Positions 7,554 through 16,108 of a DNA stretch of 37,629 nt are shown piece by piece; the stretch's first letter is position 1, and every line of letters starts with the position of its first letter. The position numbers and the translations under genes were made by a program. A model generated the notes under the pieces. It ran no database searches. It saw only the letters and a list, made by a program, of their open reading frames with translations, and was not told the DNA's origin. Source of the stretch: a virus; IMG/VR virus record IMGVR_UViG_3300042879_000434, positions 1 through 37,629 of that record, one strand, 5' to 3'.

Positions 7554-8618
7554 GTGGTAGCCCCGAAGGCGACTGATGATCAGATCATTGAGGCATTGCG
7601 CAGACACAAAGGCGTTCGCGCTAATGCAGCCAACGAGCTCGGGCTGAATACCCGAACGATGCTCAAGCGTTTGGCTCGGATGGAAAAGAGCGGGTACGAA
7701 ATACCAAGGTCAACTTATCAGCCGGGCAGGCAGATTCCGAACGAGGAAGCATTTGAGTTCACTCCGGTACCGGACGACGACGTATCCATCGAAGAACTTA
7801 TCGAGCAGCGCAAGCGCAAGTTCCAGCACAAGCGCGAGCACGAGGAAGCCAGCAAGCTGATCCCGATTCGCATTAAGATTGCAGGGCCGATTGGCCTGCT
7901 GCATTTTGGCGATCCGCACGTTGACGACGACGGCACCGACATCGAGGCGCTCGAGCGTCACACCGAGCTCTGCCGTAAGGTTGAGGGACTTTTCGCCTGC
8001 AACGTCGGCGACACTACGAACAACTGGGTCGGACGTTTAGCAAGGCTTTACGGCGAACAGGCGACATCTGCTGCGCAAGCGTGGAAGCTGGCCGAGTGGT
8101 TCGTCGATCGTTGTCGCTGGCTCTATATGCTTGCCGGCAATCACGACGCATGGTCTGGAGCAGGAGATCCGCTCAAGTGGATCGCAAAGCAGCAAAGCTC
8201 AAACTACAAGTCCAGCGAGGCTCGCATTGCCTTGAAGTTTCCGAATGGCGCAGAGGTTCGTGTGAATGCTCGCCACGACCACAGCGGTTCGTCGGTGTGG
8301 AATCCAGCCCACGGGCCGATGAAAGCCGCCATGCTCGGCACTCGAGATCACATCTACGTCGCCGGCCATAAACACGAGAGCGCCTACTCGGTGCTGAAAG
8401 ATCCGATTAACGGGATCACGATGCACCTGCTGAAGGTGGCGAGCTATAAGGTGTACGATCGATTCGCGAAAGAGAAAGGCTTCCGCGATAACGCGCTCTC
8501 GCCCTGCGCGCTGACGACGATCAACCCGCTACTGCCTCCTACCCATCCAGACATGATCAAAATTTTCTGGGAGCCAGAGGAAGGCGCTGAATACCTAACT
8601 TGGTTGAGGAATCGCTGA
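7554..8618 (+). CDS. HTH-containing metallophosphoesterase (354 aa)
   Basis: It starts with GTG after AAGAGGTGAT. Residues ~8-47 form a Fis-like helix-turn-helix (AANELGLNTRTMLKRLARME). A charged linker (75-105) leads into a calcineurin-like phosphoesterase domain with its metal-binding motifs in order: GDPH (119-122), GD (152-153), GNHD (195-198) and GHKH (271-274). These bind two divalent metals for phosphoester hydrolysis, possibly nuclease activity. The fusion to a DNA-binding domain suggests action on DNA or a regulatory role. It sits between lysis and head genes. The substrate cannot be told from sequence. Confidence 0.85.
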   Translation: MVAPKATDDQIIEALRRHKGVRANAANELGLNTRTMLKRLARMEKSGYEIPRSTYQPGRQIPNEEAFEFTPVPDDDVSIEELIEQRKRKFQHKREHEEASKLIPIRIKIAGPIGLLHFGDPHVDDDGTDIEALERHTELCRKVEGLFACNVGDTTNNWVGRLARLYGEQATSAAQAWKLAEWFVDRCRWLYMLAGNHDAWSGAGDPLKWIAKQQSSNYKSSEARIALKFPNGAEVRVNARHDHSGSSVWNPAHGPMKAAMLGTRDHIYVAGHKHESAYSVLKDPINGITMHLLKVASYKVYDRFAKEKGFRDNALSPCALTTINPLLPPTHPDMIKIFWEPEEGAEYLTWLRNR

Positions 8619-8929
8619 TGCCCAGCATGGTTGCTGTGATGCGCGCTCGAGTCTCTCGGGTGCTGTTCCGGTCTCGTGCCTACAAGCGAGCCCTGATCGA
8701 TGGTAAGACGAACCAGCTATCGCAAGACGGGCAGATCATCCTCGCCCATCTGAAGCGATTCTCCCGTTACGGGAAACCCCCTGTCGCGGTCGATAAGGCC
8801 GGAGCGACGGATATGTTTGAGGTTGGCCGCATGGTCGGTCGCCAAGAAACGGTGCAGCTTATTGTCGAGGCGCTGCAACTGGACGAAAAGACCTTGACCA
8901 ATCTGCAAGAGGAATTCATCGATGAGTGA
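8618..8929 (+). CDS. Bbp19-like phage protein (103 aa)
   Basis: I chose the ATG at 8618, overlapping the preceding TGA, over an upstream TTG at 8600. The core 'YKRALIDGKTNQLSQDGQII...LKRFSRYGKPPV...FEVGRMVGRQETVQLIVEAL' follows the layout of the Bbp19-type domain (a helix pair, an aromatic loop, then a GR-x-x-V helix) known from Bordetella phage BPP-1 and many podoviruses, where it precedes the scaffold or capsid genes. The role is probably in head assembly, but unproven. It overlaps the scaffold start by 8 bp. Confidence 0.75.
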   Translation: MPSMVAVMRARVSRVLFRSRAYKRALIDGKTNQLSQDGQIILAHLKRFSRYGKPPVAVDKAGATDMFEVGRMVGRQETVQLIVEALQLDEKTLTNLQEEFIDE

Positions 8930-9779
8930 CGATCAAGGGTCTGCGGAAGCAGGCAACCCGACTGCTCCGGCAGCGGCTCCCGCGTGGTATGCGCCGGAAG
9001 GGATCGACCAAGGAACGGCAAGCCAGCTTGGCGAACTGGTCAAGGCCAAAGGATGGAAGGGGCCGGCTGATGCCCTGCTCTCGTACCAGAATCTCGAGAA
9101 GGTGTTCGGCGCTGACAAGGCCGGACGCACCATTCTCGCCCCCAAGTCAGATGACGATGCCGAGGGCTGGAGTGCCGTCTATAACCGCCTAGGACGGCCA
9201 GAGAGCGCGGATAAGTACGAACTGCCAGTACCGGAAGGGGATGATGGCTCGTTCGCTCAGGCGGTTGCTCCGGTGCTGCATGATCTGGGGCTTACCAACA
9301 AGCAGGCCAAGGGGCTCGCCGAATGGTGGAATCAAACATCCGCACAGCGGATAGAAATGGAGCGCGAGTCATTCCTGAGCAAGTCAGAGGAGGAGTTCTC
9401 GTCGCTGCGCCGGGAATGGGGTGCCGCGGCTGACCAGAACATCGAGCTCGCCAAGCGCGCTGTTGGCAAGTTTGGCGTGGACGCTGGTCTCGACGCTGAC
9501 GGTCTCGAGCGGCTAGAGCAGGCGATCGGCACCGGCCCGATGCTCAAGCTGTTCCATGCTATCGGCTCGTCGTTCGCTGAAGGCACGTTCGTCGGATCGG
9601 AAGCTCCGACCGGCGGCGCGCTTACCCCGCAGGCAGCGAAGAACAAGATCGCTGGAATGTTCGCTGATCAGGAGTTCATGGGTCGCTATATGAACCGTGA
9701 CGAGAGAGTTCGTCAGGGGGCAATTGAGGAGATGATGCGATTGCAGCGTATGGCTAACCCCGAACTGTTTACAGAGTAG
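8922..9779 (+). CDS. Capsid scaffolding / assembly protein (285 aa)
   Basis: An acidic, Ala/Glu-rich helical protein located directly upstream of the major capsid gene, the canonical place for a scaffold. It has a Pro/Ala-rich disordered start, a 'NLEKVFGADKAGRTILAPKS' segment, a helix-rich middle (YNRLGRPESADKYELPVP) and a C-terminal helix (MNRDERVRQGAIEEMMRLQ). The YNRLGRPESxxxYELP motif occurs in many podovirus scaffold-like proteins. It would template procapsid assembly and be expelled or degraded. No protease motif is seen. Confidence 0.8.
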   Translation: MSDDQGSAEAGNPTAPAAAPAWYAPEGIDQGTASQLGELVKAKGWKGPADALLSYQNLEKVFGADKAGRTILAPKSDDDAEGWSAVYNRLGRPESADKYELPVPEGDDGSFAQAVAPVLHDLGLTNKQAKGLAEWWNQTSAQRIEMERESFLSKSEEEFSSLRREWGAAADQNIELAKRAVGKFGVDAGLDADGLERLEQAIGTGPMLKLFHAIGSSFAEGTFVGSEAPTGGALTPQAAKNKIAGMFADQEFMGRYMNRDERVRQGAIEEMMRLQRMANPELFTE

Positions 9780-9808
9780 TTGCGAATGTGATACGCGCGC
9801 GATAGTAT
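9780..9808 (+). promoter_or_regulatory. Possible sigma70-type promoter before capsid leader
   Basis: TTGCGA (9780-9785), a 17-bp spacer and TAGTAT (9803-9808) lie immediately after the scaffold stop. The -35 box is close to consensus and the -10 box matches 4 of 6. It would start transcription near 9815, just before the first hairpin. Weak evidence, based on spacing and position only. Confidence 0.35.
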
Positions 9809-9815
9809 GCTTATG

Positions 9816-9842
9816 CCTCCGAGATTAGTCGGGGTTTGTTTT
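9816..9842 (+). terminator. Weak intrinsic terminator after scaffold gene
   Basis: CCTCCGA (9816-9822) can pair with TCGGGG (9829-9834), including one G-U, around loop GATTAG; TTTGTTTT follows. A short stem, but with a good U-tract. It lies in the scaffold-capsid gap. Confidence 0.45.
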
Positions 9843-9865
9843 GCATATTCTCCTGTATAGAAATT

Positions 9866-9893
9866 GGCCCGGGAGAAATCTCGGGCCTTTTTT
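9866..9893 (+). terminator. Intrinsic terminator between scaffold and capsid genes
   Basis: GGCCC (9866-9870) pairs with GGGCC, and the inner GAG pairs with CTC around loop AAAT, with a 2-nt bulge (GG). Six T residues follow directly. It would cut read-through from the scaffold operon, so capsid expression may rely on a local promoter or on antitermination. Confidence 0.75.
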
Positions 9894-10037
9894 ATAGGAT
9901 GGGTTAAGCCGTAAGGCCCCCGCAGACTGCTGGATAGACAGCCGACTGGTGAGAGCGTATCTCACAAGGATTCTGGCCCCGGCAACGGACAAGCCATCCG
10001 AGAAACACTACATATTTAGTTTTTTTGGAGGGCTATC
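9894..10037 (+). ncRNA. Structured 5' leader of the capsid gene
   Basis: This 144-nt non-coding stretch separates the terminator from the capsid ATG. Hairpins visible in order are: CAG/CTG plus GCTG/CAGC (9923-9948, loop GATAGA); a perfect 6-bp stem GTGAGA/TCTCAC (9949-9965, loop GCGTA); and CGGA/TCCG (9986-10000). A short AT-rich spacer and a strong SD (GGAGGG, 10027-10032) follow. It is not a tRNA and does not fit the hammerhead core. A leader controlling capsid mRNA stability or translation is the inference; no known RNA family is recognised. Confidence 0.45.
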
Positions 10038-10925
10038 ATGGCCGACAATATTGCATCAGTTTATGCCGTCCAATACGGCACTAACATCTCGCTGCTTTTG
10101 CAGCAAAAGGGCTCCAAGCTGCGCACTTCCGTGCAGACTGGTTCTTACAAGGGCAAAGCCTCTGAAGTCGTCACGCAGTACGGTGCTACCGCTGCTCGTG
10201 CGGTTTCGACCCGCTATCAGCCGATCGTTCCGGTCAACACCCCGAACAACCGTCGTTGGGTGTTTCCGGAAGATTTTGACTGGGCTGACCTGATTGATAA
10301 CTTCGACAAGCTCCGTCTCCTCGCCGATCCGCAGTCTGCCTATGCGCAGAACGGTCTCTACGCGATGGGCCGTGCGATGGACGATGTGATCATCAGCGGT
10401 ATGCTCGGCGACAACAAGACGGGCGAAGCTGGCGGCACGACCACGCAGTTCGACACGACCAACCAGCGCGTTGCTGTGAACTACGCTGCCTCTGGCAACG
10501 TCGGTCTCACGGTGGACAAGCTGCGCGAAGCGCGTCGCATCCTGATGGAGAACGAGGTTGATCTCGACGCGGAGCCGGTGTACTGCGCCATCTCTGCCGA
10601 GCAGCACGACGATCTCTTGGGCCAAATCCAAGTGGTCTCGAGCGACTTCAACAGCGACACTCCGGTGATGAAGGATGGCAAGGTAATGCAGTTCCTTGGC
10701 ATCAACTTCATCCACAGCGAGCGCCTGCCGTTGAGCTCGACCTTCCGTCGCTGCCCGGTGTGGGTGCCTTCGGGCGTTCACTTGGGTATGTGGAATGACA
10801 TCATGTCTGACATCACGCAGCGTCGTGACCTCTCCTCGCACCCGTATCAGGTTTACCTGATGGGCACCTTTGGTGCTACCCGCACCGAAGAGAAGAAGGT
10901 CGTTGACATCCTCTGCGCGGAATAA
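10038..10925 (+). CDS. Major capsid protein (295 aa)
   Basis: It is preceded by GGAGGG at ideal spacing, consistent with very high expression. The length and the order scaffold-capsid-decoration fit a HK97-fold capsid protein of small podoviruses. Recognisable segments are VTQYGATAARAVSTRYQPIV, RRWVFPEDFDWADLIDNFDK and the C-terminal P-domain-like stretch GVHLGMWNDIMSDITQRRDL. Family-typical features include an N-terminal extended arm and a long alpha-rich middle (RAMDDVIISGMLG). About 415 copies would make the head shell if T=7. No frameshifted minor form is evident. Confidence 0.88.
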   Translation: MADNIASVYAVQYGTNISLLLQQKGSKLRTSVQTGSYKGKASEVVTQYGATAARAVSTRYQPIVPVNTPNNRRWVFPEDFDWADLIDNFDKLRLLADPQSAYAQNGLYAMGRAMDDVIISGMLGDNKTGEAGGTTTQFDTTNQRVAVNYAASGNVGLTVDKLREARRILMENEVDLDAEPVYCAISAEQHDDLLGQIQVVSSDFNSDTPVMKDGKVMQFLGINFIHSERLPLSSTFRRCPVWVPSGVHLGMWNDIMSDITQRRDLSSHPYQVYLMGTFGATRTEEKKVVDILCAE

Positions 10926-10939
10926 GGGAGTAAACGAAA

Positions 10940-11446
10940 ATGGCAGTTGTAGCAGTTAAGTCAACCCTTATCACTAACGCAGACGCCCTCCCGGCTGTGC
11001 TCAACAGCCCCCGTGTAGACGGTGGCTTTGAGCGCATCGAGGTGGCAACAGCGGCTATCACCGATACCGACAGCATTGGTTCGACCTATCGTATGTTCCG
11101 CGTTCCTTCGAATGCGGTTGTTACGGATCTTCGAATCTATTCGCCGGACATCGGCACCACGACGATCTCCGACATTGGCCTGTATCGTACGGCCAAGGAC
11201 GGCGGCGCTGTGGTCGATGCGAACTTCTTCGCCGACGCTCTGTCCCTCAAGGACGGCGCGCTCAACGGCGTGGACGTTCTGCACGAGGGAGGTGGTTTCT
11301 TCACCATCGCCAACTCGGGCAAGGAGCTGTGGGACGCCCTCGGCCTTACGAGCGATCCTTCGGTGTTCTACGATGTGGCTTTCACTCTAACCGCCGCGGC
11401 TGACGCGACGGCGACCGTGAAGCTCATCGGTCGTTACACGGCGTAA
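10940..11446 (+). CDS. Probable head decoration / minor head protein (168 aa)
   Basis: Lies 14 bp after the capsid stop, with GGGAG as SD, and ends just before a strong terminator, so it is co-transcribed with the capsid gene. The protein is beta-rich with no Cys, no signal and no membrane segment. It contains GSTYRMFRVPSNAVVTDLRI, DIGLYRTAKDGGAVVDANFF and the C-terminal strand AAADATATVKLIGRYTA. This layout is common for a small virion protein following the capsid gene in podoviruses. A decoration or cement role is inferred from position. Confidence 0.7.
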   Translation: MAVVAVKSTLITNADALPAVLNSPRVDGGFERIEVATAAITDTDSIGSTYRMFRVPSNAVVTDLRIYSPDIGTTTISDIGLYRTAKDGGAVVDANFFADALSLKDGALNGVDVLHEGGGFFTIANSGKELWDALGLTSDPSVFYDVAFTLTAAADATATVKLIGRYTA

Positions 11447-11453
11447 GAAACAA

Positions 11454-11483
11454 GGGCGGGTCGGGAAACCGGCTCGCCCTTTT
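11454..11483 (+). terminator. Strong intrinsic terminator after capsid operon
   Basis: An 11-bp stem (11454-11464 with 11469-11479, including two G-U pairs) with a GAAA tetraloop, followed by TTTT. It follows the decoration-like gene by 7 bp and would define the 3' end of the abundant capsid transcript. Confidence 0.88.
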
Positions 11484-11499
11484 CTCGTAGGAGAGAATC

Positions 11500-11694
11500 A
11501 TGGCAGATCGTTTTTACGGCATTGACCGCGGCGAGCAAGGCGTGCGTAACGTGACTGAAGGTGCGGCCTCTACGGCCACCACGGACGTTGAGCTGCGTGT
11601 GGATCTGGCTGCAAATATGAACAAGGATGAAGTCCTGTACGCGATCGATTCGATCAAGCAGGCGATCATCGAAGATATTTGGCCGCCGGCTTAA
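11500..11694 (+). CDS. Small conserved head/tail-region protein (64 aa)
   Basis: ATG at 11500 preceded by GGAGAG. Sequence: MADRFYGIDRGEQGVRNVTE..., a short polar N-terminus, a Thr-rich strand (STATTDVELRVDLA) and an amphipathic helix (LYAIDSIKQAIIEDIWPPA). It sits between the capsid cluster and the tail-tube gene. I recognise it as the kind of short ORF seen here in podoviruses but know no function. It may be a virion component. Confidence 0.7.
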   Translation: MADRFYGIDRGEQGVRNVTEGAASTATTDVELRVDLAANMNKDEVLYAIDSIKQAIIEDIWPPA

Positions 11695-11712
11695 CGGTCT
11701 CGGGGTCTCCCG

Positions 11713-12315
11713 ATGGCCGCTAGCAACGTAGCAATCGCAAACCTCGCGCTGACGAAGCTCGGGGATTTGCGCATTTTGAATCTCACGGACAACACTAAGC
11801 CTGCCCGTGAAGTGAATGCCGTGTTCGATATGACACGGGATTATCTCCAGCGCCGATTCTCTTGGCGCTTTTGCATCAAGCGAGCAAACCTCGCTGCTGA
11901 CACCAGCACTCCGCTTTGGGATTGGACGTACCAGTATCCGATCCCAACCGACTGTATGCGCATCCTGCAAGTCGGCCAATGGTATCCGTCGCCTGATTTG
12001 TCGGATTTGATATCGACCGGCGGTCAGGAGTATGTGCTCGAGGGCAAGTACATTCTGTCGAATCAGGCTGGCCCGTTGAAGCTTCGATACCTGTCTCGAG
12101 TAGAAGATCCGGTTCAGTTTGATGCGGCGTTCGATATGGCTTTCTCAGCCTATCTTGCGTACATTCTTGCCGAGCCGTTGACCGCCAGCGCAGAGCAAAA
12201 ACAGATGGCTTATAACGATTATCGTAATGCGATAAAGGATGCCGTCATAGCCAACGCAATCGAAAACCCGCCGGAGTCTCTCGCAGATCAGACTTGGATT
12301 TTGGCGAGGCTGTAA
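11713..12315 (+). CDS. Tail tube (adaptor) protein A, T7 gp11-like (200 aa)
   Basis: The product forms the ring that joins portal to nozzle. The start region MAASNVAIANLALTKLGDLR (helix with ALxKLG) and the motif VFDMTRDYLQRRFSWRFCIK (R...LL...W-type block) are characteristic of T7-like gp11 adaptor proteins. The YQYPIPTDCMRILQV and ILSNQAGPLKLRYLSRVEDP strands also fit. The length of 200 aa is typical. It is followed 3 bp later by the nozzle gene, the usual pair. Confidence 0.9.
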   Translation: MAASNVAIANLALTKLGDLRILNLTDNTKPAREVNAVFDMTRDYLQRRFSWRFCIKRANLAADTSTPLWDWTYQYPIPTDCMRILQVGQWYPSPDLSDLISTGGQEYVLEGKYILSNQAGPLKLRYLSRVEDPVQFDAAFDMAFSAYLAYILAEPLTASAEQKQMAYNDYRNAIKDAVIANAIENPPESLADQTWILARL

Positions 12316-12318
12316 CGC

Positions 12319-15171
12319 ATGGCAAAGGTTTCGCCGGCGATCTCAAACTTCAACGGCGGCGAGGTCGGCCCTCTCCTATCCGGTCGCGTCGATTTCGAGA
12401 AGTACTCGAGCTCCTGCTACAAGATGGAGCGGTTCATCCCGACCGTGCAGGGGCCGGCCAAGCGCACACCGGGTACTCGGTTTGTTATCAACACCAAGTA
12501 TCCGAACAAGGCTGCCTATCTCAAGCGATTTGAGTTCTCGTTCGATCAGGCCTATATCCTTGAGTTCGGCGATCAATATGTTCGCTTCTACACCGACCGA
12601 GGTGTGGTACTCGGTGACACACTTGATATCACCGGAGTCACACAAGCAAACCCCGGGGTTTTGAGCTACACCGGAACTGACCCGGCCAACGGTGATTTCC
12701 TGTACATCACCGGCATCGAGGGCATGACGGAGCTCAACAACCGTTATGTGCGTGTCTCCAACGTCAATGCCGGTGCAAATACGTTTGAACTGCAAGACCC
12801 TGTCGGCGAGGACATCGACACGACCTCTTACAGCGCCTATGTATTTAACGGCGATATGCAAAAGGTCTACGAGATTGCTAGCCCGTATGCAGAGGCCGAT
12901 TTAACGAATGCAGAGGGCGGCTGCGCCCTCTCTATCGTCCAGTCTGGTGATGTCCTGTATATCGGCTGCGAGGGCTATGCGCCCCGCACGTTGACCCGTA
13001 GCGGCAACACAAGTTGGGCGTTCGCGACGTACTCGCCTACCGATGGCCCGTTCCAAGTCGAGCCGATCGACTATAAGAATTTCACGCTCGGTGCCTCGTC
13101 CGGCACAGGCGTATCGCTGGTCTGCACGACGAACATATTTGAGAACGAGCACGTTGGGATGCTGTTTCGGTTGGAGCCGGTCAACATCACGACGCCGCCT
13201 TGGGAAACGAATAAGACGATCACAGCGGGCAACCTGCGCAAGTCTGATGGCAAGTACTACGAGGCCACAAACTCCGCTACAACGGGCTCTGTGCGCCCTA
13301 TACACGAAGAAGGAACCGAGTCTGACGGCGCGGTGACTTGGGAGTATCTGCACCCGGGATACGTCATCGTCAAAGTGACGGCGATTACGGATCAGCAGAA
13401 TGCGACCGTAGACATCATTGGCCCGGGCATCGCTCCTGCTGAGATCGTTGCCGGCGACGACTGCCGGTATCGAATCGGCGCGTGGGGTGAGGCGACAGGC
13501 GCTGCGTTCCCGTACAAGGTCTCTTTCTGGCGCGATCGTTTGTGGTGGGCTGGCAACCAGCAGATTTATGCGTCGGTGGCCGGCGATTACTCGTCGATGG
13601 CTCCAGATACGCTCGGCGAGATTCTGGCCGATAACGCTATCTCGCTGACGCTTTCTGTCGGCAAGGTAGACAAGATTCGCTGGATCACGGCGTCGGATGT
13701 GCTGCTCGTCGGCACCGCTGGCTCCGAGGTTGCGGTGCAGGAGATCACGCCGAACCAAGTACTCGGCCCCGAAAACGTCAAGTACGAGATTCAGTCTGCT
13801 GAAGGCTCTCGAGAAGTAGAGCCGATTCTGGTTGAGGATTCTGTGCTGTTCACCCGTATCGGTGGCCGGCGCATCATGGAGCTTCGATTCGATATTCAGT
13901 CTGACTCGTGGGTTCCGCGCGACATGAACGTGCTGTACCCCGAGATCACGCAGTCTGGAATCGTTGAAGTTGCATTCCAGAAAGAGCCGGACAACATTGT
14001 TTGGTGCGTACTCGGTAACGGCAAGCTGATCGGCATGACGTATGACCGAGAGCAGAACGTCTACGGCTGGCACCGACATCCGATCGCCGGCGCTGACGTT
14101 AAGGTGAAATCGGTTCAAGTCACGACCAGCCCGAACGGCGACGTCGATGATGTGTGGATGATCGTCGAGCGCGATCTGGCCGACTACCGTGTTTTGTCGG
14201 AGGACGGCGACTACATCACCGCTGAAGATGGCGGCAGAATGCTGATCGACGAGGCGACCAACGTCGCGCAATACGTTGAGTATTTTGCGCAGAGCTTCGA
14301 GCAGGATGAGGACATCCAAGGCGCTGTGTATCTGGACTCGTCGCTCGAGTTTGATGGCAAGGTCAATGAGACGCTGCTGCCGGGATTTGACTCAGTCACC
14401 CGTGGCGCAACCAATGTGCCGTTTGAAGTGACATCGTTCTACGAACTAGTGACGGAGGACGGGCTCGATTTCTTGGTTACGGAGGCCGAAGATTTTATCG
14501 CCGCAAGCGACGATGTGTTTGCCGCGACAGATGTTGGCCGCGAAATCCGCGTTCGCTACTTCGACGAAACTGCGCAGCAATGGCTGACTGGCCGAGCCCT
14601 GATCACGACCTACGTCAACGAAAACAACGTGCTCTGCACGATTCTCGCCCCGTTCCCGAGCTCGGACGAAATTGCTGCCAATGGCTGGCGCATGACGTCG
14701 CTGACCGTCTCGGGGCTGTGGCATCTCGAGGGCCAGTTGGTCTCTGCTCTGGCCGATGGCGCTGAGATTGAAAACCTGCTGGTTGCCAACGGATCGGTTA
14801 CGTTTCCGACTGCGACTGCTCGAGCGCAGATCGGCCTGCCGTATACGTCTTATCTTGCCACTCAACGGATTGACGCGGGTGCCACGGATGGCACGGCGCA
14901 AGGCAAGATTAAGCGGTATCACCAGATCGTGATGCGCCTTTACGCGAGTCTCGGCGGCAAGGTTGGGCCGGATGCGTCATCGACCGATTACATCTTGTAT
15001 CGATCGCTGTCAGACTATATGGACGAAGTGCCGCCTGTGCTGACCGGAGACACCGATAAATTCCCATATCCCGGTGGATACGAAACCGATGGCCGGATCT
15101 GGGTGTTGGCTGATCAGCCGTTGCCGCTGACTGTGGTTGCGCTCTACCCGCGGTTGAGGACGGAGGACTAA
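12319..15171 (+). CDS. Tail nozzle (tail tubular protein B), T7 gp12-like (950 aa)
   Basis: A large beta-propeller-type nozzle protein forming the distal tail tube. The N-terminal signature SNFNGGEVGPLLSGRVDFEK, then YKMERFIPTVQGPAKRTPGT and FEFSFDQAYILEFGDQYVRF, is diagnostic of the T7-like gp12 family. A later segment KVSFWRDRLWWAGNQQIYAS (about residues 397-418) marks the propeller core. The C-terminus ends in beta-rich RIWVLADQPLPLTVVALYPR. The length of 950 aa is larger than T7 gp12 (~794 aa), with insertions in the central region that may hold a surface domain. It overlaps the next start by 1 bp. Confidence 0.93.
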   Translation: MAKVSPAISNFNGGEVGPLLSGRVDFEKYSSSCYKMERFIPTVQGPAKRTPGTRFVINTKYPNKAAYLKRFEFSFDQAYILEFGDQYVRFYTDRGVVLGDTLDITGVTQANPGVLSYTGTDPANGDFLYITGIEGMTELNNRYVRVSNVNAGANTFELQDPVGEDIDTTSYSAYVFNGDMQKVYEIASPYAEADLTNAEGGCALSIVQSGDVLYIGCEGYAPRTLTRSGNTSWAFATYSPTDGPFQVEPIDYKNFTLGASSGTGVSLVCTTNIFENEHVGMLFRLEPVNITTPPWETNKTITAGNLRKSDGKYYEATNSATTGSVRPIHEEGTESDGAVTWEYLHPGYVIVKVTAITDQQNATVDIIGPGIAPAEIVAGDDCRYRIGAWGEATGAAFPYKVSFWRDRLWWAGNQQIYASVAGDYSSMAPDTLGEILADNAISLTLSVGKVDKIRWITASDVLLVGTAGSEVAVQEITPNQVLGPENVKYEIQSAEGSREVEPILVEDSVLFTRIGGRRIMELRFDIQSDSWVPRDMNVLYPEITQSGIVEVAFQKEPDNIVWCVLGNGKLIGMTYDREQNVYGWHRHPIAGADVKVKSVQVTTSPNGDVDDVWMIVERDLADYRVLSEDGDYITAEDGGRMLIDEATNVAQYVEYFAQSFEQDEDIQGAVYLDSSLEFDGKVNETLLPGFDSVTRGATNVPFEVTSFYELVTEDGLDFLVTEAEDFIAASDDVFAATDVGREIRVRYFDETAQQWLTGRALITTYVNENNVLCTILAPFPSSDEIAANGWRMTSLTVSGLWHLEGQLVSALADGAEIENLLVANGSVTFPTATARAQIGLPYTSYLATQRIDAGATDGTAQGKIKRYHQIVMRLYASLGGKVGPDASSTDYILYRSLSDYMDEVPPVLTGDTDKFPYPGGYETDGRIWVLADQPLPLTVVALYPRLRTED

Positions 15172-15596
15172 TGGAAGTCGTTTCGTTCAAGGCTAAATAT
15201 CTGCGAGCGATGGTGCTGCAAGATGCGCAACAGATCATGGCTCCGCTCGTATTCGATGACAAATACTGCGAGCAGCTTGTGGCAGCCGGCCCCGCCTACA
15301 CCGTACTGGCTGGCGAGAAGCCCGTTATGTGCGCAGGCGTGGCAGAGATGTGGGCGAACCGATACGCAGCATGGGCGTGGCTTGCAAAAGACGCTGGCCC
15401 TCACATGGTTGGCCTCACGCGAATTGTCGATGACTACTTGAACACTCGCCCGTATCGCCGAATTGAGGCGTATGTGGATGCTCGTTTCCCGCAGGGGCAT
15501 CGATGGGCAAAGATGCTGCGGTTTGAGTTTGAAGGCTTGATGCGCTCGTTTGGTACGAGCGGTCAAGACATGGCGATGTATTCGAGGATTCAGTAA
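15171..15596 (+). CDS. T7 gp13-like internal protein with GNAT-like fold (141 aa)
   Basis: Small protein after the nozzle, the same position as T7 gene 13. Features are an N-terminal strand-helix (EVVSFKAKYLRAMVLQDAQQ), a middle VLAGEKPVMCAGVAEMWANR-type strand-turn and a C-terminal RFPQGHRWAKMLRFEFEGLM helix-strand that resembles degraded N-acetyltransferase folds of the gp13 family. In T7 the homologue helps assemble the internal core. Acetyl-CoA binding is not evident. Starts on the nozzle stop (TAATG). Confidence 0.75.
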   Translation: MEVVSFKAKYLRAMVLQDAQQIMAPLVFDDKYCEQLVAAGPAYTVLAGEKPVMCAGVAEMWANRYAAWAWLAKDAGPHMVGLTRIVDDYLNTRPYRRIEAYVDARFPQGHRWAKMLRFEFEGLMRSFGTSGQDMAMYSRIQ

Positions 15597-16108
15597 TGGC
15601 CGCACTACCGTTTATTGCCGCTGCCGCTTCTGCTATCAGCACAATCTCTGAGACAGCGCAGGCTCGCAAAGTCGGCGAAGCGCAAGCTCGAGGATTAGAG
15701 GAGCAGGCTCGCGCTGCATCTCTGGAGGCTGGGTCTGCCGAGGAGGCACAGCGCAGACAGGCGCGCGAAGCGTTCGGCGAGACTCGTGCTGCCGGTGCGC
15801 AGATGGGGTTGCTTGAATCTGCCTCGTTTGCCGATGCCTACTCGCAGGCCGCGACCGCTGCCGAGCTTGATGCGCTCAATATTCGATATGAAGGCGAGGG
15901 GCGCCGACGCGGTTTGATGTTTGAAGCTGGCGCTACTCGTGCCGCCAAGCCGCTGTGGGGGCCGGCCATCATTGCTGCTGGCACAAATGCCTTGATGGCG
16001 TTTAATGCTGCCGGCGGCAAGATGCCTGCTGGTGGCGGTGCACCTAAAACCGGAAAATCCACGATGGCGCTGAACTACCGCGGTGGATCTGCGCGAGGTA
16101 ATGCGTAA
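15596..16108 (+). CDS. Internal virion protein, T7 gp14-like (170 aa)
   Basis: N-terminal hydrophobic segment (AALPFIAAAASAISTISETA), then a long Ala/Glu/Arg-rich helix (GEAQARGLEEQARAASLEAG) and a Gly/Ala-rich hydrophobic C-terminal segment (WGPAIIAAGTNALMAFNAAG). This is the layout of the small ejection protein that forms the outer-membrane channel in T7-like phages. Position directly before two larger ejection proteins agrees. It overlaps both neighbours by 1 bp, implying coupled translation at fixed stoichiometry. Confidence 0.8.
   Translation: MAALPFIAAAASAISTISETAQARKVGEAQARGLEEQARAASLEAGSAEEAQRRQAREAFGETRAAGAQMGLLESASFADAYSQAATAAELDALNIRYEGEGRRRGLMFEAGATRAAKPLWGPAIIAAGTNALMAFNAAGGKMPAGGGAPKTGKSTMALNYRGGSARGNA

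Noticed and set aside
9894-10037. Hammerhead ribozyme or tRNA in the capsid leader
   Set aside because: The hammerhead core (CUGAnGA ... GAAA) is not matched and there is no cloverleaf or CCA end.
12901-14319. 472-aa minus-strand ORF opposite the nozzle gene
   Set aside because: Arg/His/Asp-rich shadow of the nozzle codons, no recognisable domain, inside a certain gene.
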